A stretch of DNA of 64,000 bases from Polynucleobacter necessarius (GTDB taxonomy: Bacteria; Pseudomonadota; Gammaproteobacteria; Burkholderiales; Burkholderiaceae), in NCBI RefSeq assembly GCF_900095205.1, contig NZ_LT606951.1, positions 1,488,001 to 1,552,000 of the forward strand. Reading direction: 5' to 3'. Shown here one piece after another: positions 21,662 through 32,821 of this stretch. Numbering within the stretch: position 1 is the stretch's first letter; every line of letters starts with the position of its first letter. The position numbers were made by a program, and so were the translations under genes. The notes below the pieces were generated by a model, which was not told the origin of the DNA, ran no database searches, and worked only from the letters and a program-made list of their open reading frames with translations.

Positions 21662-22666
21662 ATGAAATATCGTGGTCTATCAAAAATCTTAGCCGCCCTT
21701 TTATTAGGGGCCGGCCTACTCTCCACTAGCTTTGCGCAACAAAGCATTCTGAATGTCTCTTACGACCCTACGCGCGAACTTTATCAAGATTACGACAAGG
21801 TCTTTTCAGCCGACTGGAAGAAATCTAGCGGCCAAGAAATTACCATCAAACAGTCTCATGGTGGCTATGGAAAGCAAGCTCGAGCTGTTTTAGATGGGCT
21901 TGATGCTGACGTTGTCACCCTTGCTTTAGCCTATGACATTGACATACTGGCCGACAAAGGATTGGTTGCAAAGGATTGGCAAAAGAAATTTAAAGATAAC
22001 GCCTCACCACATACATCAACGATTGTCTTTCTAGTAAGAAAAGGAAATCCAAAGGGCATTAAAGACTGGAATGACCTAGTCAAGCCCAGTATTGAAGTCA
22101 TTACGCCCAACCCCAAAACATCGGGTGGAGCACGCTGGAATTATTTAGCAGCATGGGCTTATGCACTTAAACAACCCGATGGCAATGAGGTTAAAGCGAA
22201 AGAATTTGTCAAAAAACTCTATGCCAATGTAAAGGTATTGGATTCTGGAGTTCGTGGAGCTACAACCACCTTTGCTGAGCGAGGAATTGGCGATGTATTA
22301 CTTGCATGGGAGAATGAAGCCTTCTTGGCAATAAAGGAATTGGGGCCTGAAAAATTTGAAATCGTTACTCCATCCCTATCCATATTGGCTAAGCCACCCG
22401 TTGCTGTAGTGGATAAAGTAGTGGATAAAAAGGGTACCCGTAAAGTAGCAACAGCCTACTTGCAGAATCTATACACCCCTGAAGGTCAGGAGATTGCGGC
22501 TCAAAATTACTATCGACCACGTGACCCTAAGGTTGCCGCTAAATATGCTAACCAGTTTGCAAAAGTCAAATTAGTCACGATTGATCAAGTATTTGGCGGT
22601 TGGCATAAAGCGCAAAAGACCCACTTTAATGATGGTGGGATATTCGATGAAATTATTATCAAATAA
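21662..22666 (+). CDS. sbp: Sulfate ABC transporter periplasmic binding protein
   Basis: 334 residues from ATG 21662, preferred over an upstream ATG at 21635 because AAAGGAA precedes it and a clean signal peptide begins there (cleavage after STSFAQ). The sulfate-binding protein signatures are clear: [68 protein letters not shown]. The protein captures sulfate in the periplasm for CysTWA. It is fully open and followed by a strong terminator, so it is a separate transcription unit from cysTWA. Because all three membrane and ATPase partners are broken, it is probably an orphan on its way to loss. Confidence 0.93.
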   Translation: MKYRGLSKILAALLLGAGLLSTSFAQQSILNVSYDPTRELYQDYDKVFSADWKKSSGQEITIKQSHGGYGKQARAVLDGLDADVVTLALAYDIDILADKGLVAKDWQKKFKDNASPHTSTIVFLVRKGNPKGIKDWNDLVKPSIEVITPNPKTSGGARWNYLAAWAYALKQPDGNEVKAKEFVKKLYANVKVLDSGVRGATTTFAERGIGDVLLAWENEAFLAIKELGPEKFEIVTPSLSILAKPPVAVVDKVVDKKGTRKVATAYLQNLYTPEGQEIAAQNYYRPRDPKVAAKYANQFAKVKLVTIDQVFGGWHKAQKTHFNDGGIFDEIIIK

Positions 22667-22695
22667 CAAAATCATCTAAAGACTTTAAACACAAG

Positions 22696-22727
22696 AGCCC
22701 GGACAACAATATCCGGGCTTTTTCTTT
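22696..22727 (+). terminator. Rho-independent terminator after sbp
   Basis: AGCCCGGA (22696-22703) pairs perfectly with TCCGGGCT (22712-22719) around an 8-base loop, followed by TTTTCTTT. Located 30 bases after the sbp stop. Confidence 0.88.
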
Positions 22728-22813
22728 ACTAATAATTCTTATATGCATTTAACGTATAAGTTAATGATCTTTTCTTGTTTCCCTTTTATTAGGGCAAGCC
22801 CTAGACTCAAGGG

Positions 22814-23654
22814 ATGCCTACAGTAAAGAAAAACAGCATATTCCCAGACTTTGGCTTATCACTTGGTTGCACGATTGTTTACTTATCAATCATTGTTTTA
22901 ATTCCGTTTTCAGCGGTAATTTTCAAAACTACTAGCCTGACGTTTGGAGAATTCATTAATGAAGTCACCGCTCCACGTGTGATGGCATCGTATCGCCTCA
23001 GTTTTGGAATGGCTCTATTAGCTGGACTGATCAATACAGGTTTTGGTCTTTTACTTACTTGGTCTCTTGTACGATACGCCTTTATTGGTAAAAATTTAGT
23101 TGATGCCCTAGTTGACCTTCCCTTTGCCCTCCCCACTGCTGTTACCTGGTATCGCGCTTGCCTCCTTATACGCAAAAAATGGTTGAATTGGGCAGTATTT
23201 AGAGCCATTGGGTATCAAGATTGCCTTTACACCTTGGGGGTGTACTCGTTGCACTCATTTTTATTGGCCTATCTTTTATAGTGCGAACGGTGCAGCCCAT
23301 ATTAGAAGAGACTGAGATTGAATTAGAAGAGGCCTCTGCCAGTCTTGGCGCAAATCGTTGGCAAACCTTTAAAAGAGTTGTGCTTCCTATTTTGTTTCCA
23401 GCTTTATTGACGGACTTTGCCTTGGCTTTTGCAAGAGCTGTTGGGGAATATGGCTCCGTCATTTTTATTGCGGGCAATACCCCAATGGTGTCTGAGATTA
23501 CACCTCTCATGATCATTACCAAGTTAGAGCAGTATGACTATGTGCTGGCGCTACTGCAATCGCTACCGTCATGCTAGCAATTTCTATGCTGCTATTGCTT
23601 GCAATTACTGGGCTTCAGGCTTGGACTGCCAAGCGGACGGGGAGAGCCCACTGA
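22814..23654 (+). pseudogene. cysT: Sulfate ABC transporter permease CysT (CysU), frameshifts and nonsense codon
   Basis: First permease subunit of the sulfate importer. The N-terminal part from ATG 22814 is open to LVDLPFALPTAV. Near 23150 one extra base changes the frame; in the restored frame TGA at 23184-23186 replaces the tryptophan of NGWIGQ. Another shift near 23230 returns to an open stretch containing the EAA-type loop [21 protein letters not shown]. An extra T near 23541 disrupts [18 protein letters not shown]. The true end is TGA 23652-23654, overlapping the cysW ATG. Four lesions. Confidence 0.9.
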
Positions 23655-24524
23655 TGAGCACCACTCGCTTCGAGCGCAGTAGCGCAACTCGTGACTCTGT
23701 CCTAGTTAAAACACTTGCCTTATCGCTTTCATTGGGTTTCTTTGGCATTTTCTTATTACTACCTCTTTTTTCAGTCTTTGCCGAGGCGCTACACAAGGGA
23801 TGGGTTTTTTATTTCAATGCACTTACAGAGCTAGACACCTGGTCCGCAATCAAATTAACTCTCCTAGCGGCTGGAATTGCAGTTCCCCTTAACCTGGTAT
23901 TTGGTGTTGCTGCCTCTTGGGCTATCGCTAAATTTGATTTCAGAGGCAAGCGCTTATTAATTACCCTGATTGATATTCCATTTTCGGTATCACCTGTTAT
24001 CGCAGGCTTAATTTATGTCTTAGTCTTTGGTGCTCAAGGTTGGTTTGGCACTTGGCTAAACGATCACGACATCAGAATTATTTTTGCCATCCCCGGAATT
24101 ATTTTGGCAACTATTTTTGTCACCTTTCCCTTTATTGCTCGTGAACTGATTCCCCTCATGGAAGCTCAAGGTCGCGAAGAAGAGGCGGCTACAGTCTTGG
24201 GTGCAAGTGGCTGGCAAACTTTTTGGTATGTCACGCTTCCCAATATTAAATGGGGGCTCTTGTATGGCGTGATTCTTTGTAATGCACGCGCTATGGGTGA
24301 ATTCGGGGCGGTTTCAGTTGTTTCTGGACATATCCGTGAATATACCAACACCATTCCATTGCAGGTAGAGATCTTCTACAACGAATATAACTTTGTCGCT
24401 GCGTTTGCAGTGGCATCTCTACTGGCCCCTATTGGCCTTATTTACTCTGGCAGCTAAAACCTATGTTGAATGGCGCCTCAAATTTGAAACAAACGCAACA
24501 CCAGCAATTGAAGGGCCACTATGA
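23654..24524 (+). pseudogene. cysW: Sulfate ABC transporter permease CysW, one frameshift near the C-terminus
   Basis: Second permease subunit, with its own ATG at 23654-23656. The first 268 codons are open, covering five to six membrane segments and the ATPase-contact loop [22 protein letters not shown]. One extra C near 24428 then shifts the frame and ends the protein at SGS. Removing it gives [21 protein letters not shown] and TGA at 24522-24524, overlapping the cysA ATG. The truncated protein would lose only about 30 residues including the last membrane segment, so this looks recent. With CysT and CysA broken it cannot work anyway. Confidence 0.88.
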
Positions 24525-25608
24525 GCATTGAAGTCAAAAAATATTAACAAGACTTTTGGAAACTTTGTTGCACTCAACAATGTATCTCTTGATTTCCCTC
24601 CGGTGAGTTAGTTACTCTTCTGGACCCTTCTGGCTGCGGCAAAACCACTCTCTTAAGAATTATTGCTGGATTAGAAACTCCTGATATCGGCAATATCATT
24701 CTAGATGGAATAGATACATCTACCACTCCAGTTCGAGACAGGCAGGTGGGGTTTGTATTTCAGCACTACGCACTTTTTAAGCACATGACCGTTTTTGATA
24801 ATGTAGCTTTTTGGTTTGCAGGTAGAGAATCGTAAAGAGCGTCCTAGTAAAGAAGAAATTGCGCATAAAGTCCATGAGCTTCTTAAATTAGTGCAGCTTG
24901 ATTGGCTACATGATCGATTCCCAGCCCAGCTATCCGGAGGGCAACGCCAACGGATAGCCTTAGCGCGCGCTTTGGCAGTTGAACCAAAGGTACTGTTGCT
25001 TGATGAGCCTTTTGGAGCGCTTGGACGCTAAGGTTCGTAAAGAACTTCGTCGCTGGCTACGCAAGCTTCACGATGAACTTCATATTACCTCCATCTTTGT
25101 TACTCATGATCAGGAAGAGGCTCTCGAAGTAGCGGATCGTGTTGTGCTGATGAACCAAGGCAAAGTCGAGCGAATCGGCAACCCAGATGAAGTCTACGAG
25201 CACCCCGCAACCCCATTTGTCTATGGATTTTTAGGTAATGTGAACCTATTTCATGGCCGCATAGAGGGCGAAGGAATACAGGTAGGAAATGACACTCTGA
25301 ATCACAATAAATCCCAAACCATTTCACAAGGCGCTTCCGTTTTAGCTTTTGTACGTCCCCATGAATTAGACATTCTCACAATGGAAGAAGAGTCAGAAGG
25401 TGTAAAAGCCACTATTGATCAAATTCTGTCATTCGGGTTGAACTCCCGGATTGAGCTGTCGGCTGAAGTAGCTCTTGAAGATGGTAATAAACAGCATTTT
25501 TATGAAGTCGAATTACCTAGAGCTGAAGTTTTGAAACGTGGTTTATCCGAAGGTCAACAAGTGCGTATCGCACCTTCCCAATTACGTGTATTTGAAAACG
25601 TTAAATAA
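24521..25608 (+). pseudogene. cysA: Sulfate ABC transporter ATPase CysA, multiply frameshifted
   Basis: The ATP-hydrolysing subunit. The ATG is at 24521-24523; after MSIEVK the frame shifts in the A-run near 24540. The next stretch shifts near 24600 and gives the Walker A as [11 protein letters not shown], with Asp where Gly is usual. [20 protein letters not shown] follows. Another shift near 24812 precedes [16 protein letters not shown] and [11 protein letters not shown] shift near 25025 leads to the C-terminal frame, open from [15 protein letters not shown] through [18 protein letters not shown] to TAA at 25608. At least four lesions. Confidence 0.9.
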
Positions 25609-25625
25609 AGAATGATCAAATTACT

Positions 25626-26563
25626 ATGAACTTCCAGCAACTTCGTATCATCAGAGAAACAGCACAGCGCAATTTCAACCTCACAGAGGTTGGGAATGCA
25701 CTGGCCACTTCACAATCAGGTGTTAGTAAACATATTCTGGATCTAGAGGATAAATTAGGCATTGAGTTATTTGTACGAAAAGGCAAAAGACTCTTATGCC
25801 TTACCGAACCAGGAAAAGAGCTTCTAACGATTGTTGAACGCATCTTGCTAGACACCAAAAATATAAAACAACTGAGAGAACAATTTAGCCAGACAGACAA
25901 GGGCCAACTTACTGTTGCCACTACTCATACTCAAGCCAGATATGCATTACCAACTGTCGTCAGTCAATTTAAGAAACGCTATCCCAAAGTCCACCTTGCC
26001 CTTCACCAAGGCAGCCCACAAGAAATTGTTGAGTTACTACTCAAGGGTCAAGCTGATATCGGCATTGCTACCGAGGCATTAGAAGGCATACCTGAATTAG
26101 TCACTTTTCCCTATTACACATGGCATCACACGGTCATTATTCCCAAAGACCATGCACTAGACGGTAAAAAAATCACTCTGGAAGACATTGCGGAATTCCC
26201 TATCGTGACCTATCAAGAAGGCTTTACCGGCAGAAAAACAATTGATCAAACCTTCTCAAATGCAGGCATTACCCCGGATATCGTGATGTCCGCTCTTGAT
26301 GCCGACATAATTAAACTTATGTTGAACTAGGTCTTGGAATTGGGATTATTACCTCAATGACTTATCAAGCCGATAGGGATAGCAAACTTAGCTTATTAGA
26401 TGTTGCTTCACTTTTTGAAGAAAACACCACACGCACTGCCCTCAGAAAAGGATATTTTCTGCGTGGTTTTGCATATGAGTTTATTGAACTTTGCTCACCA
26501 AAATTAGTTGAGTCAAAAATCAAGAGTGCATTAAATCCCGATGCAGATATAGATATTGATTGA
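25626..26563 (+). pseudogene. cysB: CysB-type LysR regulator, single frameshift
   Basis: LysR-family activator of sulfate assimilation. The winged HTH is at the N-terminus (MNFQQLRIIRETAQRNFNLT, then ALATSQSGVSKHILDLEDKLG). The co-inducer domain follows, with VATTHTQARYALP and FPYYTWHHTVIIPKDH. One base is missing near 26318, giving KLMLN and a stop instead of KTYVELGLGIGIIT. The remaining 80 residues are open to TGA 26563. The lesion removes the second half of the effector domain. It lies between the transporter and reduction genes it would control. Confidence 0.9.
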
Positions 26564-26576
26564 ATTAGGAATATTG

Positions 26577-27335
26577 AATGACTTTGCTCCACCCCCCCAT
26601 CTCACCTTGAAAAGCCAACGTTTTGGACTATTCCATCCAGCGCTCTTACGCCAAGTGAACTTGCGCAAAAATCCCTCATCCTGCGGGAACGATTATTAGA
26701 TTTATCCAAACGCTTTTCTGATGTTCGTTTTGCTACTAGTCTTGCTGCAGAAGATATGGTGCTCACAGATGCCATAAGCAAAGCAGGCGCAAAAATTCAA
26801 TTGTTTACTTTAGCAACTGGATGGCTGCATCAAGAGACTATTGATATGGTGAAGACCACCGAAAACAAGTATCAAATTTCGATCGAAAAAATTTATCCTC
26901 AAGAAAGCGATGTACAAGCTTTCGTTGATCAATATGGCATGAATGGCTTCTACGATGGTGAGGAGCCTAAGAAGGCCTGTTGCGGCGCACGCAAAAGATC
27001 AAACCACTCAATGAAGCGCTATTGGGTGCTAATGCCTGGATTACCGGCCAAAGACGTGAACAATCGGCACACGTACGGAACTCAATTTTAAAGAGCATGA
27101 CGATGCCCGAGGTATTGCCAAATTCAACCCATTGTTTGATTGGTCAGAAGCAGATATCTGGGCTTACATCCAACAAGAAAACGTACCCATTCATCCACTA
27201 CATCTAAAGGGCTATCCCAGCATTGGTTGCGAGCCCTGTACTCGACAGGTGAAAAAAGGTGAAGACATCCGTGCTGGTCGTTGGTGGTGGCTGCAGAGCG
27301 ATAGCAAAGAGTGCGGTTTACACGTCAATCAATAA
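26577..27335 (+). pseudogene. cysH: APS/PAPS reductase CysH (cysteine-pair type), frameshifted
   Basis: Reduces activated sulfate to sulfite. The ATG at 26577 is followed quickly by TGA near 26607; a shift restores PTFWTIPSSALTPSELAQKS and an open frame through VRFATSLAAEDMVLTDAI. The iron-sulfur ligand pair KKACCGARK is present, then the frame shifts near 26996 (IKPLNEALLGANAWITGQRR). Another shift near 27065 leads to FNPLFDWSEADIWAYI and the second pair GCEPCTR. The CC...CxxC motifs mark an iron-sulfur APS-reductase type. It ends at TAA 27333-27335. Confidence 0.9.
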
Positions 27336-27361
27336 TTAACCTCAATAGAACGAAGTACAGT

Positions 27362-28233
27362 ATGCAAGAACAAACATTATTAAATGATCACCTTGACTGG
27401 CTTGAGGCTGAGTCGATTTATATCATCCGCGAAGTGGTAGCTCAATGTTTAGCTCGAAAGGCATTTCAGTTCGGCGATCGCCCAGTCAAACTCCCCTTCC
27501 CCATTTTGCATATTGATACAGGCCATAACTACCCAGAGGTCATTGCCTATCGTGATGCCGTTGTAGAAAAAACTGGGGTGAAGTTAATAGTGGGCCATGT
27601 TGAAGATTCAATCAAAAAGGGTAGCGTTCGCTTACGTAAAGAAACTGATTCACGAAATGCGGCGCAAGCAGTTACCTTGCGTGAAGCGATTGCAGAACAT
27701 GAATTCGATGCGCTGATGGGTGGAGCTCGCCGAGACGAAGAAAAGGCTCGTGCCAAAGAGCGCATCTTCTCTTTCCGCGATGAATTTGGTCAATGGGACC
27801 CTAAAGCGCAGCGTCCAGAGCTGTGGAATCTATATAACGCTCGCATTGCTAGAGGCGAGAATATGCGCGTGTTTCCAATCTCCAATTGGACAGAATTGGA
27901 TATTTGGCAATATATTGCCCGTGAAAACTTAGAACTTCCTAGCATCTATTACACACATGAGCGTGAAGTAGTAGTGAAAAATAATTTATTAGTTCCCGTT
28001 ACGAACGTTACGCCAAAGGTGCCTGGTGATATCAGCGAAATACTGAGGGTACGCTTTAGAACGGTTGGTGACATTAGCTGCACCTGTCCAGTATTAAGCG
28101 CTGCCGCCACTCCACTCGAGATCATTGCAGAAACTACAATAACAGAAATTACTGAGCGCGGCGCCACCCGCATGGATGATCAAACGAATGAGGCCTCTAT
28201 GGAGCGCCGCAAAAGAAAGAAGGTTACCTCTAA
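27362..28233 (+). pseudogene. cysD: Sulfate adenylyltransferase small subunit CysD, PP-loop deleted in frame
   Basis: CysD with CysN forms APS from sulfate and ATP. The reading frame looks healthy, but the catalytic P-loop is gone. The N-terminal REVVAQC joins directly to LARKAFQFG near 27449, whereas family members have about 17-20 residues between them holding the SxGKDS pyrophosphatase motif. The rest is conserved: FPILHIDTGHNYPEV, GGARRDEEKARAKERIFSFRD, FPISNWTELDIWQYI. Near 28215 a shift replaces the KKEGYF-type end with a longer spurious tail; the natural stop would be TAA 28231-28233, overlapping the cysN ATG. The protein cannot bind ATP normally, so the gene is called dead despite its long open frame. 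Confidence 0.88.
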
Positions 28234-29580
28234 TGACAACAAATCTAAAACATCAAAACATAGTGCGCTTTATCACCGCCGGTAGCGTAGATGATGGTAA
28301 AAGCACTTTGATTGGACGCTTACTTTATGACACTAAATCTATTTTGGTGGATCAATTAGAGTCGCTATCCAAGACAAAGCATGCGCGCGTCACATCCTCT
28401 AATGCAGGGGTAGATTTAGCGCTACTCACGGATGGGCTAGAAGCTGAACGTGAACAGAGAATTACGATTGACGTTGCTTATCGCTACTTCTCCACTCCCA
28501 AGAGAAAATTTATTGTGGCAGATGCTCCAGGTCATGAGCAATACACTCGTAATCTAGTAACAGGAGCCTCACAGTCTGATGTAGCTGTGATATTGGTGGA
28601 TGCTACACGTGTTGATTTAAATACCACCCCTGCAACTTTACTAGCCCAGACTAAACGTCATACCGCGATTGTTCATTTGCTAGGTCTTCGGCATGTGGTA
28701 TTCGCAATCAATAAGATGGACTTATATGAATTTGATGAAAAGATTTTTAACACCATCAAAGAGTCAATTGAAGATCTCACGCAAAAAATTGGTTTAGCCA
28801 AGCCGACGTTAATTCCGATCTCGGCACTACTAGGCGCCAATGTCGTTAATGCAAGCAAAAGTACTCCTTAGAGTATAAAGGCCCCACTCTGCTTGAGTGG
28901 CTAGAGGGTCTGGATACTAGCCCTGAATCAGAAAAACTATCTTTGCGCCTACCGATCCAATATGTTGCACGACAGGATGGGAGTGCTTCCGATGATTTCC
29001 GGGGTTATCTTGGTGAAGTTGAATCTGGCAAGATTCGTAAAGGTCAAAAAATTAGAGTGCTACCTAGTGGCTTTGAAGCAACGGTATCGGAGATATATCT
29101 CGGCAATGGCTTTGTTAACAAACAGAGCAGTAGCAATGTGGCTGACCTAGCAGAGACTGGTCAATCTGTAGCGATTGAACTTAGCGAAGACATTGACACG
29201 TCTCTCGCGGATCTATGTTTATAAGCACTGACGATCTGAATCCACCGGTGCTTACCAAACTAATTTCTGCTGATTTATGCTGGTTAGACGTAGAGCCACT
29301 GTCATTAAGCCGTAAATACGCACTCCGACACACTACCAATACAGTTGCTGCAAAGGTGAAGGCAATTCAAAGAGTATTAGATGTTCAAACTCTATCGCAT
29401 GCAAGTGATATACATGCTCTTTCAGCTAATGAAATCGGCAGAGTTGATTTTGTTTTACAAAAGCCTATTGCAGCCGACTTATTTGCTCAATCCCAGCGAA
29501 CTGGCGCATTCATCTTAATTGATGAAGCGACCAATCACACAGTGGCTGCGGGCATGATTCGAGAGGCAGCATCTCAATAA
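28233..29580 (+). pseudogene. cysN: Sulfate adenylyltransferase GTPase subunit CysN, frameshifted
   Basis: The EF-Tu-like GTPase that drives APS formation. From ATG 28233 the G domain is complete: GSVDDGKSTLIGRLLYD, DAPGHEQYTRN, NKMDL. The frame breaks near 28872 at SKSTP-stop, where TPWYKGPTLLEWLEG is expected. Domain II is open from about 28943. An extra TC near 29205 shifts the frame again, from EDIDTSLADL to SRGSMFISTDD. The last segment, with AKVKAIQRVLDVQ and NEIGRVDFVLQKPIAADLF, runs to TAA 29578-29580. There is no CysC kinase domain at the C-terminus. Two lesions. Confidence 0.9.
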
Positions 29581-29838
29581 TTTTATATATTTATAGGCTT
29601 TGTTTGCAGTAAATAAAACTGGCACGCCCAACTGTTCTGCATTACGTTTAATTTTCCTAGCCATGCCGTGATTGAGAAAGTTAATCAAAATGACAACCAA
29701 GCGAGTGTTTTGTGGCATGTAGCGATGTGTGTCGCCGTTACGCCTAGCATCCCAATGTTGAATTTGATCGTATCCATTTTGAGCCAGGTATTTTGTAATA
29801 CTCGAAATGCAATCGCCACCTACGATTAAAACCGTCAT
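29515..29838 (-). CDS. DUF2325-family protein
   Basis: A 107-residue open frame starting MTVLIVGGDCISSITKYLA, a Rossmann-like opening typical of DUF2325. NTRLVVILINFLNHGMARKIK and LGVPVLFTANKAYKYIK follow. The C-terminal 20 residues overlap the end of cysN on the other strand; a family member would normally end soon after the ANKAYKYI region, so the original stop may have been lost. Function unknown. GCGCGATG context and a GGGAGG ahead of the ATG give a plausible ribosome site. Confidence 0.6.
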   Translation of the reverse strand: MTVLIVGGDCISSITKYLAQNGYDQIQHWDARRNGDTHRYMPQNTRLVVILINFLNHGMARKIKRNAEQLGVPVLFTANKAYKYIKLLRCCLSNHARSHCVIGRFIN

Positions 29839-30121
29839 CGCGCCTCCCTTGGTTGAATTACATTCAGTTTAGAAATTACGATCCGATTAGTGAACCAAGA
29901 AATTTCGAATTATTAAGTTGATTAATTCATTAGATGGAAGAATGGATTACTAATTTACCCAAAAGAAAAGCTACCCCGAAGAATGGCTTAAAAGATTTTT
30001 TGGAGGTACTACCTAAAGAATGAACTACAACTTCATATTAATCCCGCTTTAAACATGTCTCTGAAGTAAGTGCATGATTTAGAACCAAAATGCGCTAATT
30101 TGGTGCATTAATGCCCTGAAT
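29839..30121. other. Intergenic stretch without a confident gene
   Basis: AT-rich spacer between the DUF2325 and cupin genes. It contains one small open frame (29934-30023, plus strand, 29 residues, MEEWITNLPKRKATPKNGLK at its start) that might be a remnant of a lost gene. No promoter or terminator was assigned. Confidence 0.4.
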
Positions 30122-30553
30122 CTAGGAGGCAGACTTCCTGATTGCTAGAGGTAAGTCTTTAGTGGTTGCATAAAAGACCACTAACTCAACTGGCTTGGAT
30201 CCTTGATTCATGCCGTAATGCCACTGATCCACCAACTCAATGATGACATCACCCTTCTTAAAGTTGCGCTGGATACCACCTTCTTGCACTACGGTAATTT
30301 CGCTATCGACCACATACGCAGCATTAATTGCTGGATGTTTATGAACTGGCAAAGCAGTTTGGGGAGGAATGACATAGCGCATCACCGCAATCTCAGGGGA
30401 GCTAGTTAAATATGATGGCAAGACACTTCCAGTCCAATTACTGCCACTTCTAATAATCAGGGTAGTGATCCCAGAATATTCATCTGCATAAGATGAAATT
30501 GAAAATGCAATTCCAAAAGAAAATATGAGGCGACTATATATCGCTAACTTCAT
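30122..30553 (-). CDS. Secreted cupin-domain protein
   Basis: 143 residues with an N-terminal signal peptide (LIFSFGIAFSISSYADE) and a single cupin barrel. Metal-ligand residues are visible in LPVHKHPAINAAYV and DQWHYGMNQGS. Likely periplasmic; substrate and role unknown. The gene is open and lies 9 bases downstream of fdx, so it may be read through from the isc operon. Confidence 0.75.
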   Translation of the reverse strand: MKLAIYSRLIFSFGIAFSISSYADEYSGITTLIIRSGSNWTGSVLPSYLTSSPEIAVMRYVIPPQTALPVHKHPAINAAYVVDSEITVVQEGGIQRNFKKGDVIIELVDQWHYGMNQGSKPVELVVFYATTKDLPLAIRKSAS

Positions 30554-30562
30554 GATGAATGC

Positions 30563-30901
30563 TTAGTGATTTTCTTTAGCGTGATTGATTGAGTATTTTG
30601 GTATTTCGATTACCAAATCTTCTTTAGCAACAATCGCTTGGCATGAGAGACGAGATTGAGGATTTAAACCCCACGCGCGATCAAGCATGTCTTCTTCATT
30701 TTCATCCGGCGGATTCAGGCTTTGATAACCCTCTTTCACGATGACGTGGCAAGTGGTGCAAGCACACACCATATCGCACGCATGCTCAATCGGAATGTCA
30801 TTTTCTAGTAACGCTTCACAAATCGATATGCCTGGGGCGACTTCAACTACAGCGCCTTCTGGACAATATTCACTATGCGGTAAGACAACTATTTGAGTCA
30901 T
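30563..30901 (-). CDS. fdx: [2Fe-2S] ferredoxin of the ISC system
   Basis: 112 residues, normal length for the ISC adrenodoxin-type ferredoxin. Cluster ligands lie in ACDMVCACTTCHV and in the downstream SRLSCQAIV. It supplies electrons for cluster assembly on IscU. Last standard gene of the isc operon; open, start ATG 30901. Confidence 0.95.
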   Translation of the reverse strand: MTQIVVLPHSEYCPEGAVVEVAPGISICEALLENDIPIEHACDMVCACTTCHVIVKEGYQSLNPPDENEEDMLDRAWGLNPQSRLSCQAIVAKEDLVIEIPKYSINHAKENH

Positions 30902-30929
30902 AATTCTTTTCTATTTATATTTAGTTCGC

Positions 30930-32795
30930 TTAAATCTCGGCAACATTCTTGCCAGATAGAGCCTTTTGAATACTGGCGTTCATGCGTTTTTGGGCAAATT
31001 CATCAGTGGCCTTGGCTGCATGATCAACTGCTTTGCGCACAATGGCACTGTCTGTTTCTTTATTCAAAATCTGTTGCAAGATCGCCATCTCTTGATCAAT
31101 GGCCACTTGCTCTTCGCTATTCAGAAGATTACGATCGCTTGCTAATGCGGTTTGCACAGCATCTAGTAAACGTTGTGCATTAACCTGTTCTTCACGCAGA
31201 GATCTAGAAAGCAAATCTTCTTTAGCGGATGCAAAACCATCTTGTAGCATGCGAGCAATTTCAGAATCAGTTAAGCCATAGGAAGGTTTGATATCAATGG
31301 ACGCCTTCACACCAGAGCCTTGTTCAATTGCACTCACAGAAAGCAGGCCATCCGCATCCACTTGGAAAGTCACGCGTATCCGCGCTGCTCCAGCTGCCAT
31401 CGCTGGAATGCCCCGTAATTCAAACTTACCTAAAGAGCGACAGTCTTGTGCCAACTCGCGCTCACCTTGCACTACCTGAATAGCTAAAGCAGTCTGACCA
31501 TCTTTAAAGGTGGTGAAATCCTGCGCCCTAGCAACCGGAATAGGCATATTCCGTGGAATGCTTTTTTCAACCAAACCACCCATAGTTTCAATACCTAAGG
31601 ACAATGGGATCACATCTAATAAAAGCCACTCGTCATCTTTACTTTGATTGCCTGCCAATAAATCAGCCTGCATTGCGGCACCAAGAGCTACTACTTGATC
31701 AGGGTTGAGATTATTTAATGGCTGCGTGCCAAACAACTCACCGACAGCTCGCTGAACATTTGGCATCCGGGTTGAACCGCCAACCATCACAACACCCTTA
31801 ACATCTTCGGCCTTAAGTCCAGCATCACGCAAAGCCTTTTTGCATGCTAATAGAGTTTTGGTGACTAAGTTCTGAGTGATCTCAAAAAACTGAGCCTGAC
31901 TAACACCAACATTCACCACTGTTCCGTCTGCCAGCTTCTCATGCACCCGCGCTAAAGGATTGTGGCTGAGTTGCTCTTTAGCGTGCTTACAGGCCTGCAA
32001 CAAAGTACGATGATCATGAATGGATAGCGGTGGAAGCTTCGCCTGCTCAATTACCCAGCAATACAAGCGGTGATCAAAGTCATCCCCGCCTAGGGCAGAG
32101 TCACCACCAGTAGAAAGCACTTCAAATACTCCTCTACTCATCCGCAGGATAGAGATATCAAAGGTGCCCCCACCTAAGTCATAAACGGCATAGACACCTT
32201 CGGAAGCATTATCTAAGCCATAAGCAATCGCTGCAGCAGTAGGCTCATTTAATAAACGCAACACCTCAATGCCTGCTAATTTCGCAGCATCTTTTGTCGC
32301 CTGACGTTGTGCGTCATCAAAATACGCTGGCACTGTAATCACCGCACCAACAATTTCTTCAGAAACTGAGTCTTCGGCTAACTGACGCAAATGAGCCAAT
32401 ATTTCTGCTGAAACTTCAATAGGACTTTTATCGCCAGCGACAGTTCTCAGCTTGAGCATTCCCGGTTGATCTACAAAATCGTATGGAGCACTTTCAATAT
32501 GTTCCACATCGAGCAATCCGCGACCCATGAAGCGCTTTACTGAAACGATGGTGTTCTTAGGGTCGATGACTACGCTATCTAGCGCTTCAAAGCCAGCTTG
32601 GGTGCGACCATTGGGTAAATAACGAATAACAGAAGGTAGTAACTCACGTCCTTGTGCGTCTGGCAATACCTTAGGCAAGGCATCACGCACTATGGCAACC
32701 AAAGAATTCGTGGTTCCCAAATCAATGCCCACGGCAATACGGTGCTGATGTGGCGCTAGCGATTTACCGGGTTCTGAGATTTGTAATAAGGCCAT
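30930..32795 (-). CDS. hscA: Fe-S protein assembly chaperone HscA
   Basis: A 621-residue DnaK-type chaperone specialised for IscU. The ATPase domain shows [34 protein letters not shown] and [15 protein letters not shown]. The substrate-binding domain begins around [18 protein letters not shown]. Fully open over 1.9 kb with no lesion. Partner gene hscB lies 26 bases upstream. Confidence 0.97.
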   Translation of the reverse strand: MALLQISEPGKSLAPHQHRIAVGIDLGTTNSLVAIVRDALPKVLPDAQGRELLPSVIRYLPNGRTQAGFEALDSVVIDPKNTIVSVKRFMGRGLLDVEHIESAPYDFVDQPGMLKLRTVAGDKSPIEVSAEILAHLRQLAEDSVSEEIVGAVITVPAYFDDAQRQATKDAAKLAGIEVLRLLNEPTAAAIAYGLDNASEGVYAVYDLGGGTFDISILRMSRGVFEVLSTGGDSALGGDDFDHRLYCWVIEQAKLPPLSIHDHRTLLQACKHAKEQLSHNPLARVHEKLADGTVVNVGVSQAQFFEITQNLVTKTLLACKKALRDAGLKAEDVKGVVMVGGSTRMPNVQRAVGELFGTQPLNNLNPDQVVALGAAMQADLLAGNQSKDDEWLLLDVIPLSLGIETMGGLVEKSIPRNMPIPVARAQDFTTFKDGQTALAIQVVQGERELAQDCRSLGKFELRGIPAMAAGAARIRVTFQVDADGLLSVSAIEQGSGVKASIDIKPSYGLTDSEIARMLQDGFASAKEDLLSRSLREEQVNAQRLLDAVQTALASDRNLLNSEEQVAIDQEMAILQQILNKETDSAIVRKAVDHAAKATDEFAQKRMNASIQKALSGKNVAEI

Positions 32796-32821
32796 AGAAG
32801 ATTGAGTGTAATTTAACCTAG

